Shown piece after piece: positions 55,102 to 64,000 of a stretch of 64,000 nt of DNA (position 1 is the stretch's first letter; every line of letters begins with the position of its first letter). This stretch comes from Megascapheus bottae (taxonomy: Eukaryota; Chordata; Mammalia; Rodentia; Geomyidae). The translations under genes were made by a program, and so were the position numbers. A model generated the notes under the pieces. It saw only the letters and a program-made list of their open reading frames with translations. It was not told the origin of the DNA and did not search any database. Location: positions 8,122,001-8,186,000 of the forward strand of contig JANJXV010000013.1 in assembly GCA_024803745.1 (NCBI GenBank), written 5' to 3'.

Positions 55102-55303
55102 CAGGGCCAGAAATTTGGCCTAGTGGTAGAGTGCTTGCATAGCATGCATGAAGACCTGGGTTTGATTCCTCGGTACCACATACATAGAAAAAGGAAAGAT
55201 GGAAGTGGTGCTGTGCCTCAAATGGTAGTACTCTAACCTTGAGAGAGCTCAAGGAGAGGGATTAGGTTCTGAGATCAAGGCTCAGGACTGGTAAAAAAAA
55301 GTA
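55102..55303 (+). mobile_element. ID-like tRNA-derived SINE, sense
   Basis: A box TTGGCCTAGTGGTAGAGTG, B box GGGTTTGATTCC, body 'ACATACATAGAAAAAGG', a worn right end and an A tail. Confidence 0.87.
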
Positions 55304-57287
55304 GTACTCTGTGGTATCTGAATTGCGAAATAAAACAGAACAATTAGGATTCCCTTGATTTGAGGAAGTGATCAATGATAGATATGAGTCCAGCCAGTCA
55401 CACCAGAGGTGAAAGAAAGAGAACATTAAGGAAAAATATATTTCAGCGTTAAACAATAGTTGCAAAATATTGTATTTTCTTAGTTAGAAGATTTGGTGTA
55501 ATCCCAGAGATGCAGTGTGATGACAAACTTTCTGACACTATAATTTTGGTGAAGGTTGGAGAAAATCACCAAAATGGAAAATGAAGAATGAGGAAGCTCT
55601 AATCAGAGAAGATAGAGATTAGGCATATCTGTATGGTACCAATAAGCAGATTATTCACTTGTTCCAAGACTTCAGAAACAGAGCTTGCATCTCTCATATG
55701 TATTTGGAAACTACACTTACAAATTCTTCCTATGAATTAATTATCACACACACACACACGCACGCGCACGCACACACAGATCTATATTTCAATATCTGCA
55801 TATGTCTATAGAGATATACTTGATTTTATAAAATCAGGGTCTATCTGAGTCTCTTATAAATTTTGTCAAAATGAGGAGAGATGATTACTTATTGAAAGTA
55901 GAGATAAGCAATAGACTTTATCTTGGACTCTTGATTGTAATTATTCCTTCATGTATTTATTTTAATTTTCTTTATCAGCAACTGTTATCTAATGAATCTC
56001 TTCTTCCATTAATACCACCCACCAAAAAAGGTAATGGTTAAGGCCCCCAGAGAGAACAAATATAATAGGATGTAAGGACTACTAGAGATACCTTCCAGTT
56101 CTAGTTCTGAAGACAGAAGAGGCACGAAAATGGAAACATTCAGCCAAGTGGAGGATGCTGAGTATTTTCATCAAAGAGCTCTAGTTAGCTAACAGAAAGC
56201 TTGGGGTAAAAAGATAGGGAAGAAACCCTGGACCAAGAGGCAGGAGGGAAGCTCCATTCTGTTGGTTTTATTTCCTGGATCATTTGTTGACCTGGGAGAG
56301 AGAATGAACCATTCAGAGAGGGGAGCCTCTGTGTAGAAGATAGAATATTTGAGTGCTCCATTATAGGGCAAATAAAATTGACATTCTTCTCCATACCCAG
56401 GTAACAATAGATACAATTTACATGTCACTACATAATTATAATGTGATTAAATAACGATAATGGCGTGAGCTGTTAGCTCTAAGAGGGCAGTAAGAAAGAA
56501 GAGATTAGAAGGAAGAATGCCAACTGGTCTGAGCAATATCTGGGTAGGAAGGAGTGAGGAACAAGGGCAGGATGCCCATCTTGATGATGAAATGTTCCTA
56601 GAATGGACATGAGGGGCAGAATTGGTGCTACTGAGCCCTGGGAGAGTACTGAGTGGGGCTAGGTCTTCTGGAGTTAGTCAGTACCCAGTTCATCTAATTC
56701 CCTTATTCAAATCCTATGTGGACAAGGTACCTTCTTGATTATTCTCTCAACTCATCAAGTTTGCCTGCAGGAAATCATGCCATGGTCACAAGTGTGTCAG
56801 ATCTTATCAAAGCAATCATTCCTAGTAAACTTTGATGGGGTCTCTGATTACAATTTTGTTCTCTATGTAGCTTGAATGCAGGGAGAAAATTTTTTGATTG
56901 TTCCTCATCACAAGAGTTCTCATGTTGAGTGAGGTTTTATTTCACAAACTTTTCCCCCATTGCTTCTGCTATTACCTAGTATAAGTCAGCTATCAACCCT
57001 TACCAATATACTCCTGACTTCTGATCCAAGAGATGTATCTAAAACTTAAATTCCATTGCAAGCCACTGAAAAAATATTTTAAAAGCTCACAGTCAAAATT
57101 AATCTCATACCCCCTTCACCACTGCAGCCCTCACCCTCTTCTTGTTTCCTGAAGTCCTCATCCTTTCTAGGGTGCCCACATACCTGGCTCTCATAACAAA
57201 ACCTCCCAACATGCACTTGTCTCTCCCATCTTTTCTGACAGTATCTCTCAACAAACCTATACTTTCCCCTTATTGTTTTCATTTTTA
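55304..57287. other. Long non-coding stretch with one CA repeat
   Basis: Only the (CA)n tract at 55745-55780 is recognised. Frames at 56185-56428 and 57079-57282 have no domain. Confidence 0.5.
55745..55780. repeat. (CA)n/(CGCA) microsatellite
   Basis: A CA run interrupted by CGCACGCGCACG, an unusual CpG cluster within the repeat. Confidence 0.9.
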
Positions 57288-57482
57288 ATTTTTGCCATTC
57301 CGAGCTTGAACTCGGGGTCTAAGCACTGTCTTTGGGTTTTCTCAAGGCTAACGCTCTTACCACTCTAGCCACAGCACCACTTTCAGCTTTTTTTTTTTAT
57401 GTATGTAGTACCCAGGAATCAAACCCAGATCTTTGTGCATGCTAGGCAAGAACTCTACCACTAGGCCAAACTCCCAGACCTT
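57288..57482 (-). mobile_element. ID-like SINE, antisense
   Basis: 'TTTCTCAAGGCTAACGCTCT', reversed B box GGAATCAAACCCAGATC, reversed head 'GCATGCTAGGCAAGAAC', 'CCACTAGGCCAAACTCCC'. Confidence 0.87.
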
Positions 57483-57892
57483 GCTTTCTCCTTATTGTAA
57501 GACATATAGCCTAGCACATATTTCTTCAAGGCATTCATTACTGTTTCATGCACTACCGTTCCATTATAGCTAAAACTTAGCAAGACAAAATATCACACTG
57601 TATCCCTAACTCCTAAAGGAATATTTAGTACATGAAAATAGTCCAGTGCATCATTATTGAAGATATGAATGAGTGGATGAATAATATGTTTGTTTTCTGA
57701 TGCAATTATAATTGTCAACACATATAAACTTTTCAATATTAGTTACTATTATGAGCTGGACTCTAGGACTGAGATCCTAGAATGCATCAATAAAGTTGTT
57801 TTTATCTCTGTGACTCTAGATTTTAAGTCATGAGGAATCATGATGGATTTAAGTCCCAACTCGAGGACATGCTAGCAAATACTGGATAAATA

Positions 57893-57893
<1 letters not shown>
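57483..57893. other. Non-coding, nothing recognised
   Basis: AT-rich spacer. Confidence 0.5.

Positions 57894-57938
<45 letters not shown>
57894..57938. repeat. (CA)n microsatellite
   Basis: About 22 uninterrupted CA units. Confidence 0.97.
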
Positions 57939-57940
<2 letters not shown>

Positions 57941-58635
57941 CAGGTAGCTTTACTTTGGATGATACCTTCACATCTAGTAAAAAAACAAATAAAAATAAAA
58001 ATCAGCAAGCACACCCATACACATATATCTCATCTAGCTTCCTTGTGGCTAGATCTGTCTCCAGCATTCCCTGACTTCATAGTCACATCTACAATCCTAC
58101 AGTCATTGTATAATCATCAAAGCAAACTCTGTCAGAAGTTTTATTTACTGAAACACAGTATGATGCCTATAATATATCCCCAGAGATTAACTGTTCCACT
58201 GAGTTGACTGTCCTCTTATGTTCTTATCTTTATTTCTCTTTTGCTTGAATAGCTGAATGTGTTTCACTCTCTCCTCTCTCTACCTCTTCCTTTACTTATC
58301 TATTTTTTGCTCTGTTTCTCAATGATTAAAGATAACCCAAAAAGTCAGGGAAAGGTAGCATCTTAAGCTTTGAAATTAGGTCTAAGCTAACTGAAGCTTC
58401 AGTTTATTCTTTGTGTGACCTTGCACAAAATCATGAACTTTTCAGTATTCTTCATTGTTTTGTGAAACAAAAAAGAAAGCCCAGCTACTTTTGAGAGCTC
58501 TGCTGGGAAGTAAAGATAAGGTATGGAAAAAAATTCTAGCAAGGCTTTGTAAGTCGGTTTAACTGCCTATCACATGCCATGTGTAGCTTGGAAACATAGC
58601 TAACTGGGTAGGTTCCTGCATGGAACACACACACA
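57939..58635. other. Non-coding with a possible MIR
   Basis: 58380-58550 ('GAAGCTTCAGTTTATTC', 'GTGTGACCTTGCACAAAATC') has MIR-like words. The rest is unrecognised. Confidence 0.42.
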
Positions 58636-58711
58636 AGGCCTGATTTCAAACTATCTTCTCTGTGTCTCTGTCTCTATCTCTCTCTATATGTGTGTCTATT
58701 TCTTGCTCTCT

Positions 58712-58749
<38 letters not shown>

Positions 58750-58960
58750 GGATAGGTAGATGGATGGAATTGATATAAACACACACACATATATATGTAA
58801 GTACATGTATATGTGTGTGTGTGTAATCAGGCAGCCTGGATATATACATGCATGTATACACACACACACACACATATACATATACTTATACATACAAAAT
58901 ATACATATATACCTACATATAGACATACACATACATCCAGATCTCAGATCCCCAGATATT
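58636..58960. repeat. Compound microsatellite cluster
   Basis: In order: TC/TCTCTG-rich start, (ATAG)n at 58712-58750, CA and TATA runs, (TG)n at 58814-58824, (CA)n at 58858-58873, then TACA/CATA-type text to about 58935. All overlapping frames are artefacts of the repeats. Confidence 0.92.
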
Positions 58961-59679
58961 GTTGCATGAATTTCAGATTGTTATATGATTGGGAATAGCT
59001 GAAACTAGATTATTTCGACTTTCATTTGACCTTCATCTGTCTGGTATGTAAAAAAGTGGGAAACTCTATACAAATCACAAATAGACACACACAGTAAAAG
59101 TCTAGTTTCTTGTATATTGTGAACTATCTTTTCTTCACTTTCCCATCTAAATTCTCCTCCTTCCCTATTATTTAGCCTTTTTCATCTATTTAATATCTCC
59201 TTGTAAAATATGACTTTCTTCTCATATCCAATGTTTCTTTTTTCCATTATGTGCTGTAAGTAGAGGCTTTGGTCCATGTGAATAATTCTTTATCAATTAA
59301 AGCCAGGGTGCACTGGTCTCTTGGGAGCAGCTGCTAAACTTTAGTATCTTCTCCTCAAATGCTATTTATTAACATCTTGTGTTCTTCAGGTGACAGTTCT
59401 TAAAACTACTTCAAATGTAAGACTCCACAGCTCTATATTGAGAGAGATTTGAAGGAAATATAGGCAAGAAGAAAAAGAAAAAAGGAAAACAGCTGTGATA
59501 TACTGGTGATCATGTAGATCATTTTGTTTAAAAGTTTATTTCAAAGTACTCTTCATGTGGTTGAAATATGATTTGATTAATAAATTGGGTAAAATTAATT
59601 TAGGTACTTCTGGGTCTCTTAAGCTCTGGCACTTATAAAGAGAAATAAGCAGACGAGTCTTTAGGTTGATTGCTTGCTT
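58961..59679. other. Non-coding, nothing recognised
   Basis: No feature recognised. Confidence 0.5.
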
Positions 59680-59775
59680 TTGCTTTGCTTGGAGATGAGG
59701 TCTGGCTATATAGCATAAGCAGGCCTCCCACTCCTAACCCTGTCTCTACTTTTCTGTGCCTCTGAGATTTAAAGA
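59680..59775 (-). mobile_element. B1 fragment, antisense
   Basis: 'GAGATGAGGTCTGGCTATAT', 'CAGGCCTCCCACTCCTAACC' is the reversed B1 (7SL-derived) right half, separate from the dimeric family. Confidence 0.55.
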
Positions 59776-59808
59776 CAAGCCTATAATCTGGAGCTTATCC
59801 CTTCCCCT

Positions 59809-60029
59809 CTGCAAGCATGCTTTTTTTTTGCCAGTCCTAGGCCTTGAGCTCAGGGCCTGAGCACTGTTCTTGGGCTTTCTCAAGGCTAGAACTCTACCAC
59901 TTGAGCCACAGCATCACTTCTGGCTTTTTTCTATATATGTGGTACTGAGGAATCAAACCCGGGTCTTCGGGCATGCTAGGCAAACACTTTACCACTAGGC
60001 CAAATTCTCAGCCCCTGCAAACATGCTTT
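59809..60029 (-). mobile_element. ID-like SINE, antisense, with target-site duplication
   Basis: The full copy (59824-60014) has 'CTCAAGGCTAGAACTCTACC', reversed B box GGAATCAAACCCGGGTC and 'GGGCATGCTAGGCAAACAC'. The flanks CTGCAAGCATGCTTT (59809-59823) and CTGCAAACATGCTTT (60015-60029) match at 14 of 15 positions. Confidence 0.92.
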
Positions 60030-60327
60030 GCATGTTTTTCCATGATAAGTTTCTTGACACTGGGAAGGAGTATTGCAAGCAATTCTTTCCTTCCTGTTAT
60101 CATCAGGATTATTTTATTATCATGCTGACATCCTCTACTGTGATCTCTCCCCTCATTTTCTTAGCTGTCAAGAAGGTAGACTGGTGTGTAGACAGATGTT
60201 CAATTTGATATTTCTGGGAGAGAGGATAATTGAAAGATAGCACTCTGTCACCATCATGTTCTTACTCTTAACTCAGTCTCTAGCTCGAGACTGTTATAAA
60301 CACAGAGGTTATAGCCACATGGATAGC

Positions 60328-60465
60328 CATCTAATTGGTTAGAGATAAGATTTTCATGAACTTCCCTGCCCTAGCTGGTGGCTGGCTTTCAACCATGATC
60401 CTCAGATCACAGCTGCCTCAGTATATAGGACTACAGATATGAGCCAGTGGTATGCAAGTTTTATT
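60328..60465 (-). mobile_element. SINE left part (B1-like), antisense
   Basis: 'CTAATTGGTTAGAGATAAGA', 'CCATGATCCTCAGATCACAG', 'GGACTACAGATATGAGCC'. Only the B1-like arm and linker of the dimer remain. Confidence 0.65.
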
Positions 60466-60562
60466 ATCTAATCATTCAAAGTCTTCTTTAAGCTTAAATG
60501 ATCAAGTAAGGCTTATTTACTAATTGTCATTTAGGAAGGATGTCAGTGTGAATATGTTCTTA

Positions 60563-60676
60563 AAATGGGGACCAAGACACGAGAAAGGGTATTAATGTAT
60601 GTGAAGTAATGCACCTTCTTTCTGATGAATATAATGTAACCTTTTTATTAATTACAATATAAAATATATGAAAAAA
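60563..60676 (+). mobile_element. Very short LINE-1 tail, sense
   Basis: 'GGGGACCAAGACACGAGAAA', 'GTATGTGAAGTAATGCACC', 'GAATATAATGTAACC' and the A-rich end ATATATGAAAAAAAG are the last ~110 bp of the local L1 3' UTR. The target-site duplication is unclear. Confidence 0.85.
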
Positions 60677-61474
60677 AGAAAGAAGATGTATTTGAAAAAT
60701 AAATGCTGCTCTATTTTATTAAATCTTTGTTAAATGACATTTAAAATGTAGTAATGGGCTAATTTAGAGTGAGGCAATCTTGTTCTTGCACTGGTCAGTT
60801 TTGTATTCCTATACCTACATACTTAAGGCTGAGTAATTTGTAAGAGAGTTTTGCCCTCTTTCCCCCTAATATTGCCAGAGTGGGGAGCAAAGATCTAAAT
60901 TAATTCTTCAGGAAGAAGCCACATTTAAATCACAGCAATTCTCATACTAATAGTAATCACTTGACAAGGAATTATAAGCAGTAATGATGTTCTCAGAGAT
61001 TTCTGGCTGCCCATTCATTTGCCCTTTGGTAAATAAGAGACAATAAAACCTTGTGATCAAGGAGTTATGATTCTGAATCCTAACTACACTATCAACTTAA
61101 CTGTCTTTCCATGGGCTCAATTCTAACTTTCTTGGACAGATTCCTTAATATGTCAGGGTTATTTGAAGATTAAAGTTAGGTACAATCTAAATAATCCAGC
61201 TTGTACCAAATAAATAATTAATACTAGAACTGTTTAAATATTATGTAAACTGTTACCCCAAAACAGAAAATATCAAACTAATTATCAGAAAACCTTATTT
61301 ACACTAAAATGCATCTCAAGTGTAACTAATGAGTAAGAAACAGAAGAGATTACCTGTGGAGAGAAATAAATATTAAAACTAATTCTTTGCTTTTAGGTAG
61401 CTAGGATAAACAAAAATTCTCACAAATTTAAACTGAATTTAATAACAAAAGAGAAAATACAGGGATGGATAAGA
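60677..61474. other. Non-coding with a possible MIR
   Basis: 61040-61220 ('GATTCCTTAATATGTCAGG', 'GAAGATTAAAGTTAGGTAC') may be a worn MIR. Confidence 0.4.
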
Positions 61475-61570
61475 TTTATCTATATGTACGTATGTGTATG
61501 TATATATAGATACATGTATATATAATATATGCATACATACATACATACACACAATGACATACACATATAT
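61475..61570. repeat. TATG/TACA-rich low-complexity repeat
   Basis: Alternating TATGTA, TATATA and CATACATA units. Confidence 0.85.
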
Positions 61571-64000
61571 CACAGTAAAATACTGTCAATCAAATTTAGC
61601 AGGTGACCCTTTTAACTAAGGGACAATACCATTAGAATCCTCCATTTCATAAAAAAGTCACCTGATGCTAGTATGACTACAATTCTTTCGGAAAGATGGA
61701 ACTACTCACTTTGAATTTAGGACTGATTATGCTCTTTGAAAACAACTGGAAGTTACATGTGATTTTTTTTTCTCTCATTTTCTTAGTACATTTTCTGTTC
61801 AAAAATATGATTTTGAAAATTCTCCTAGTGTAAAATTTCATACCGTAGAAATAGCCCAGTGTGCTAGAGCATGGGCATGAATGTCAGGCAGTGGACTAGA
61901 TATACATTTCATATATTTACATCACATGCGTTTGTTCGGTTCCTATTGTACACCTAGAGGATGACAACGCTGATGACTAAAGTATGTAACGGGCATAATG
62001 GAATGTATTCGAATCTTTTTTTTAAGTACTGATGTATAATAAATAGAACAGGTACAATGTATTTTTATCTACACTAGCTACTAAAATTTATACTATATAG
62101 TATACCTATTGCTAATTTCACAAAATATCTACATTTAGTCTAGGCAGATAGTTGACTAACTTCAAATTGCCACCAGGGACAATCTCAATCTCTGAGGATC
62201 TTCTCCAAGAAGCAGATTTTGAAATTGATTTTCTGCTTGTGAAAGATTTACTAGTGTTGAAGATCACTGTTTTGGAAGGAAATGGAAACGGGAGAGGCAG
62301 CATTGAGCAGAGGGAAGTATTAACCTACGACAAAAGTTCAAGGACAATCTCAGCTACCTCCACAAGGAGTTTGAAAAAAAATCTCTGGAGTTCTGTTTCA
62401 CTGGGATGAAAAAGCTTTACAGATCCTGAATCTGTCATAGACATTGGCCACCCAAGAAAAGTGACATGATCTTTAACAGGAATTGTTTGTACTGCTGAGG
62501 CAATCCCAGAAAGCACTGACAATTGAGGGCTTGCTGCCAGCATTCCCTCAGTGAGAATTGGGAGACACATCACAGCATCTAGTATCTGTATTAATCTCTT
62601 CCACCATCCTTAGCATGTTGGCTTTTGTCCACAAAGATTCCTTAATGCTGACAAGACAGCTTGTAGGAGGAACAAAATGGGGTACTTCCCAAAGAAGATA
62701 TGTTGAATAGGAGAAAGTAAAGGGAGCTAAAAGAAACCTTACTTTCACATTATTCTCCCTTATCGAAAAAAGCCTTTCTCAAAGGGTGAAGAGAAGTCTT
62801 CTTTCTAATTGCTACTGGTCACACAACAGTCAAGACATAACATAATTATCAAGAAATGTAAGGTAATAGCCCCTGGGTGTGAGCTCACTGGGACCACAGT
62901 GGTATGGGTATAGGAGAACACTGAGGCAGGACTCCATGAGGAATGACTGAAAGACAGAGAAGGATATTGATGTGGTACCCACATAGGGATAAGGATTCAT
63001 GCTCAGGTTTCTTCTTAGAGTTGCTATTGGGAAAGTGGGTATTGGGTTAGCATTCTTGAGCCTTCAGTTTCCTTAGTTATAAACTGGGAACAATCATAAA
63101 AATATGACATATGATATGAGAGGTAATGTAATTAAATACCTGCTATAAACTTACAAATTATATGAGAAATAATAGTAGTCCTACAATACCTACTGAATGC
63201 ATAGTATAAGTTCACAAAAACAAGAGGGGATTAATAGATTCAAAGAATCATACCATTTATTTAGAGATATGATAAAACACTCCTCAGTATTTATTGTGCC
63301 GTGATCTTTGCTGAGCAAATTTGCTCTGGTCTTCTTCCTAGCTAGATTAGTTTCAAAGAATCCTGAAGCTTCTTTGATAAATGGCCACTACCACCCAAAA
63401 AGCAGACAAAGGTATAATGATTATGCCTTTTACTATTGTCTATAGTTCATGTGTCTTCTACACCACAGCTTGTGTTCTCATCCAGGCCACTAAGTTCTCT
63501 TCATGTGTGTCATGTCCTCTTTCACATGCCATTCTACCTCAAATGCCCACACTATAGCTACTTGTCTGAACCCTACTCAAGAGCCTTCCTTTTACAGGCC
63601 TCCCTCTGTCCTCTGGAGTACCTTCTATACACCAGTGTCACTGCACACTCCATTCACACTTTTTCAATTTTGTGCCAGCATTCTTGCCAGGGAGCACTGG
63701 TCTCCTTGATAGCAGAATCTGTTTCTCATTCATGTCTGTGCGATCAGCATGGATCATGGTCTCTGTACATGTGAGTGACAGACTGAAGACATGGCAGGAC
63801 TTGTCCCAGCCTATTCTGTAGTTATACAATGCCATTAAAAGCAAAGGCTCTTGAAATACAAATGTCTGAATTGGATTCTGTTTTAACATTTTCCACAGAC
63901 TATGTAGAGAAGATCTACAAATATCTTGTGACAAATAGTTACATTTTCTGAATAATAGATACAAAAAATTTATAAAGAAAAAATAGTGAAAGTTGTTCAA
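61571..64000. other. Long non-coding stretch, nothing firmly recognised
   Basis: 63040-63190 ('TTCAGTTTCCTTAGTTATA', 'GAGAGGTAATGTAATTAAA') is MIR-like. The frames at 62152-62409 (plus), 62325-62748 (minus) and 63436-63774 (plus) lack recognisable domains. The frame that runs off the window end (63638-64000, minus) is a low-complexity artefact or unreadable from here. Confidence 0.45.

Noticed and set aside
58636..58960. Regularly spaced short repeats resembling a CRISPR array
   Set aside because: They are simple microsatellites in a mammalian genome, with no unique spacers of constant length.
62118..62748. Overlapping short frames on both strands
   Set aside because: I considered a processed pseudogene, but no known protein is recognisable and the frames conflict.

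Overview
This window is mammalian nuclear DNA, AT-rich and full of interspersed repeats. I found no host protein-coding exon and no RNA gene that I can support. The repeat set points to a rodent. It contains many LINE-1 fragments that share one 3' end, ID-like tRNA-derived SINEs with visible A and B boxes, and dimeric SINEs that join a B1/7SL-like left part to an ID-like right part. From memory, this SINE wording is closest to heteromyid or geomyoid rodents (kangaroo rats, pocket mice). That placement is an inference and has not been searched.

Layout. 1-8819 is almost entirely antisense L1: an old fragment (about 100-1960) and then a copy that looks full length at its 5' end (2846-8819). The second copy has a YY1-like site at the 5' end, a degenerate ORF1, and an ORF2 that lost most of its reverse transcriptase. 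8820-28790 is non-coding sequence with scattered SINEs, old and young L1 pieces and microsatellites. Two L1 tails here have clean target-site duplications (TSDs; 21484-21796 and 27495-28417).

28798-33016 is the most informative part: an antisense, internally deleted class I (gammaretrovirus-like) provirus flanked by a 4-bp TSD (TGAG). In its own 5'-3' order it has: 5' LTR, a tRNA-Gly-type primer binding site, a leader, gag with one internal TAG, an amber codon, in-frame protease, a deletion of RT/RNase H, the integrase core and C-terminus, a deletion of env, a polypurine tract and the 3' LTR. A CpG-rich IAP-like (class II) solo LTR sits in the leader (32099-32451) with a perfect 6-bp TSD (AACACG).

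33021-40480 is non-coding with SINEs, possible MIR fragments and a pyrimidine-rich repeat. 40485 to about 43284 is a second, more decayed antisense ERV, class II/betaretrovirus-like. It keeps an LTR, a tRNA-Lys-type primer binding site, a matrix start with an early stop, and a broken integrase. 43285-64000 holds a tail-to-tail pair of L1 3' ends (44230-45585), further SINEs and L1 tails, microsatellites, and long stretches in which I recognise nothing.

The elements do not form a pathway. They record successive insertions: ancient L1/MIR, then the two proviruses and younger L1 and SINE copies, then the solo LTR nested inside the class I provirus. I found no convincing new biological system. 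The best leads are the well-preserved gag-pro frame, a possible readthrough structure after the gag amber codon, a hydrophobic in-frame extension upstream of gag, and the promoter-like motifs in the solo LTR.
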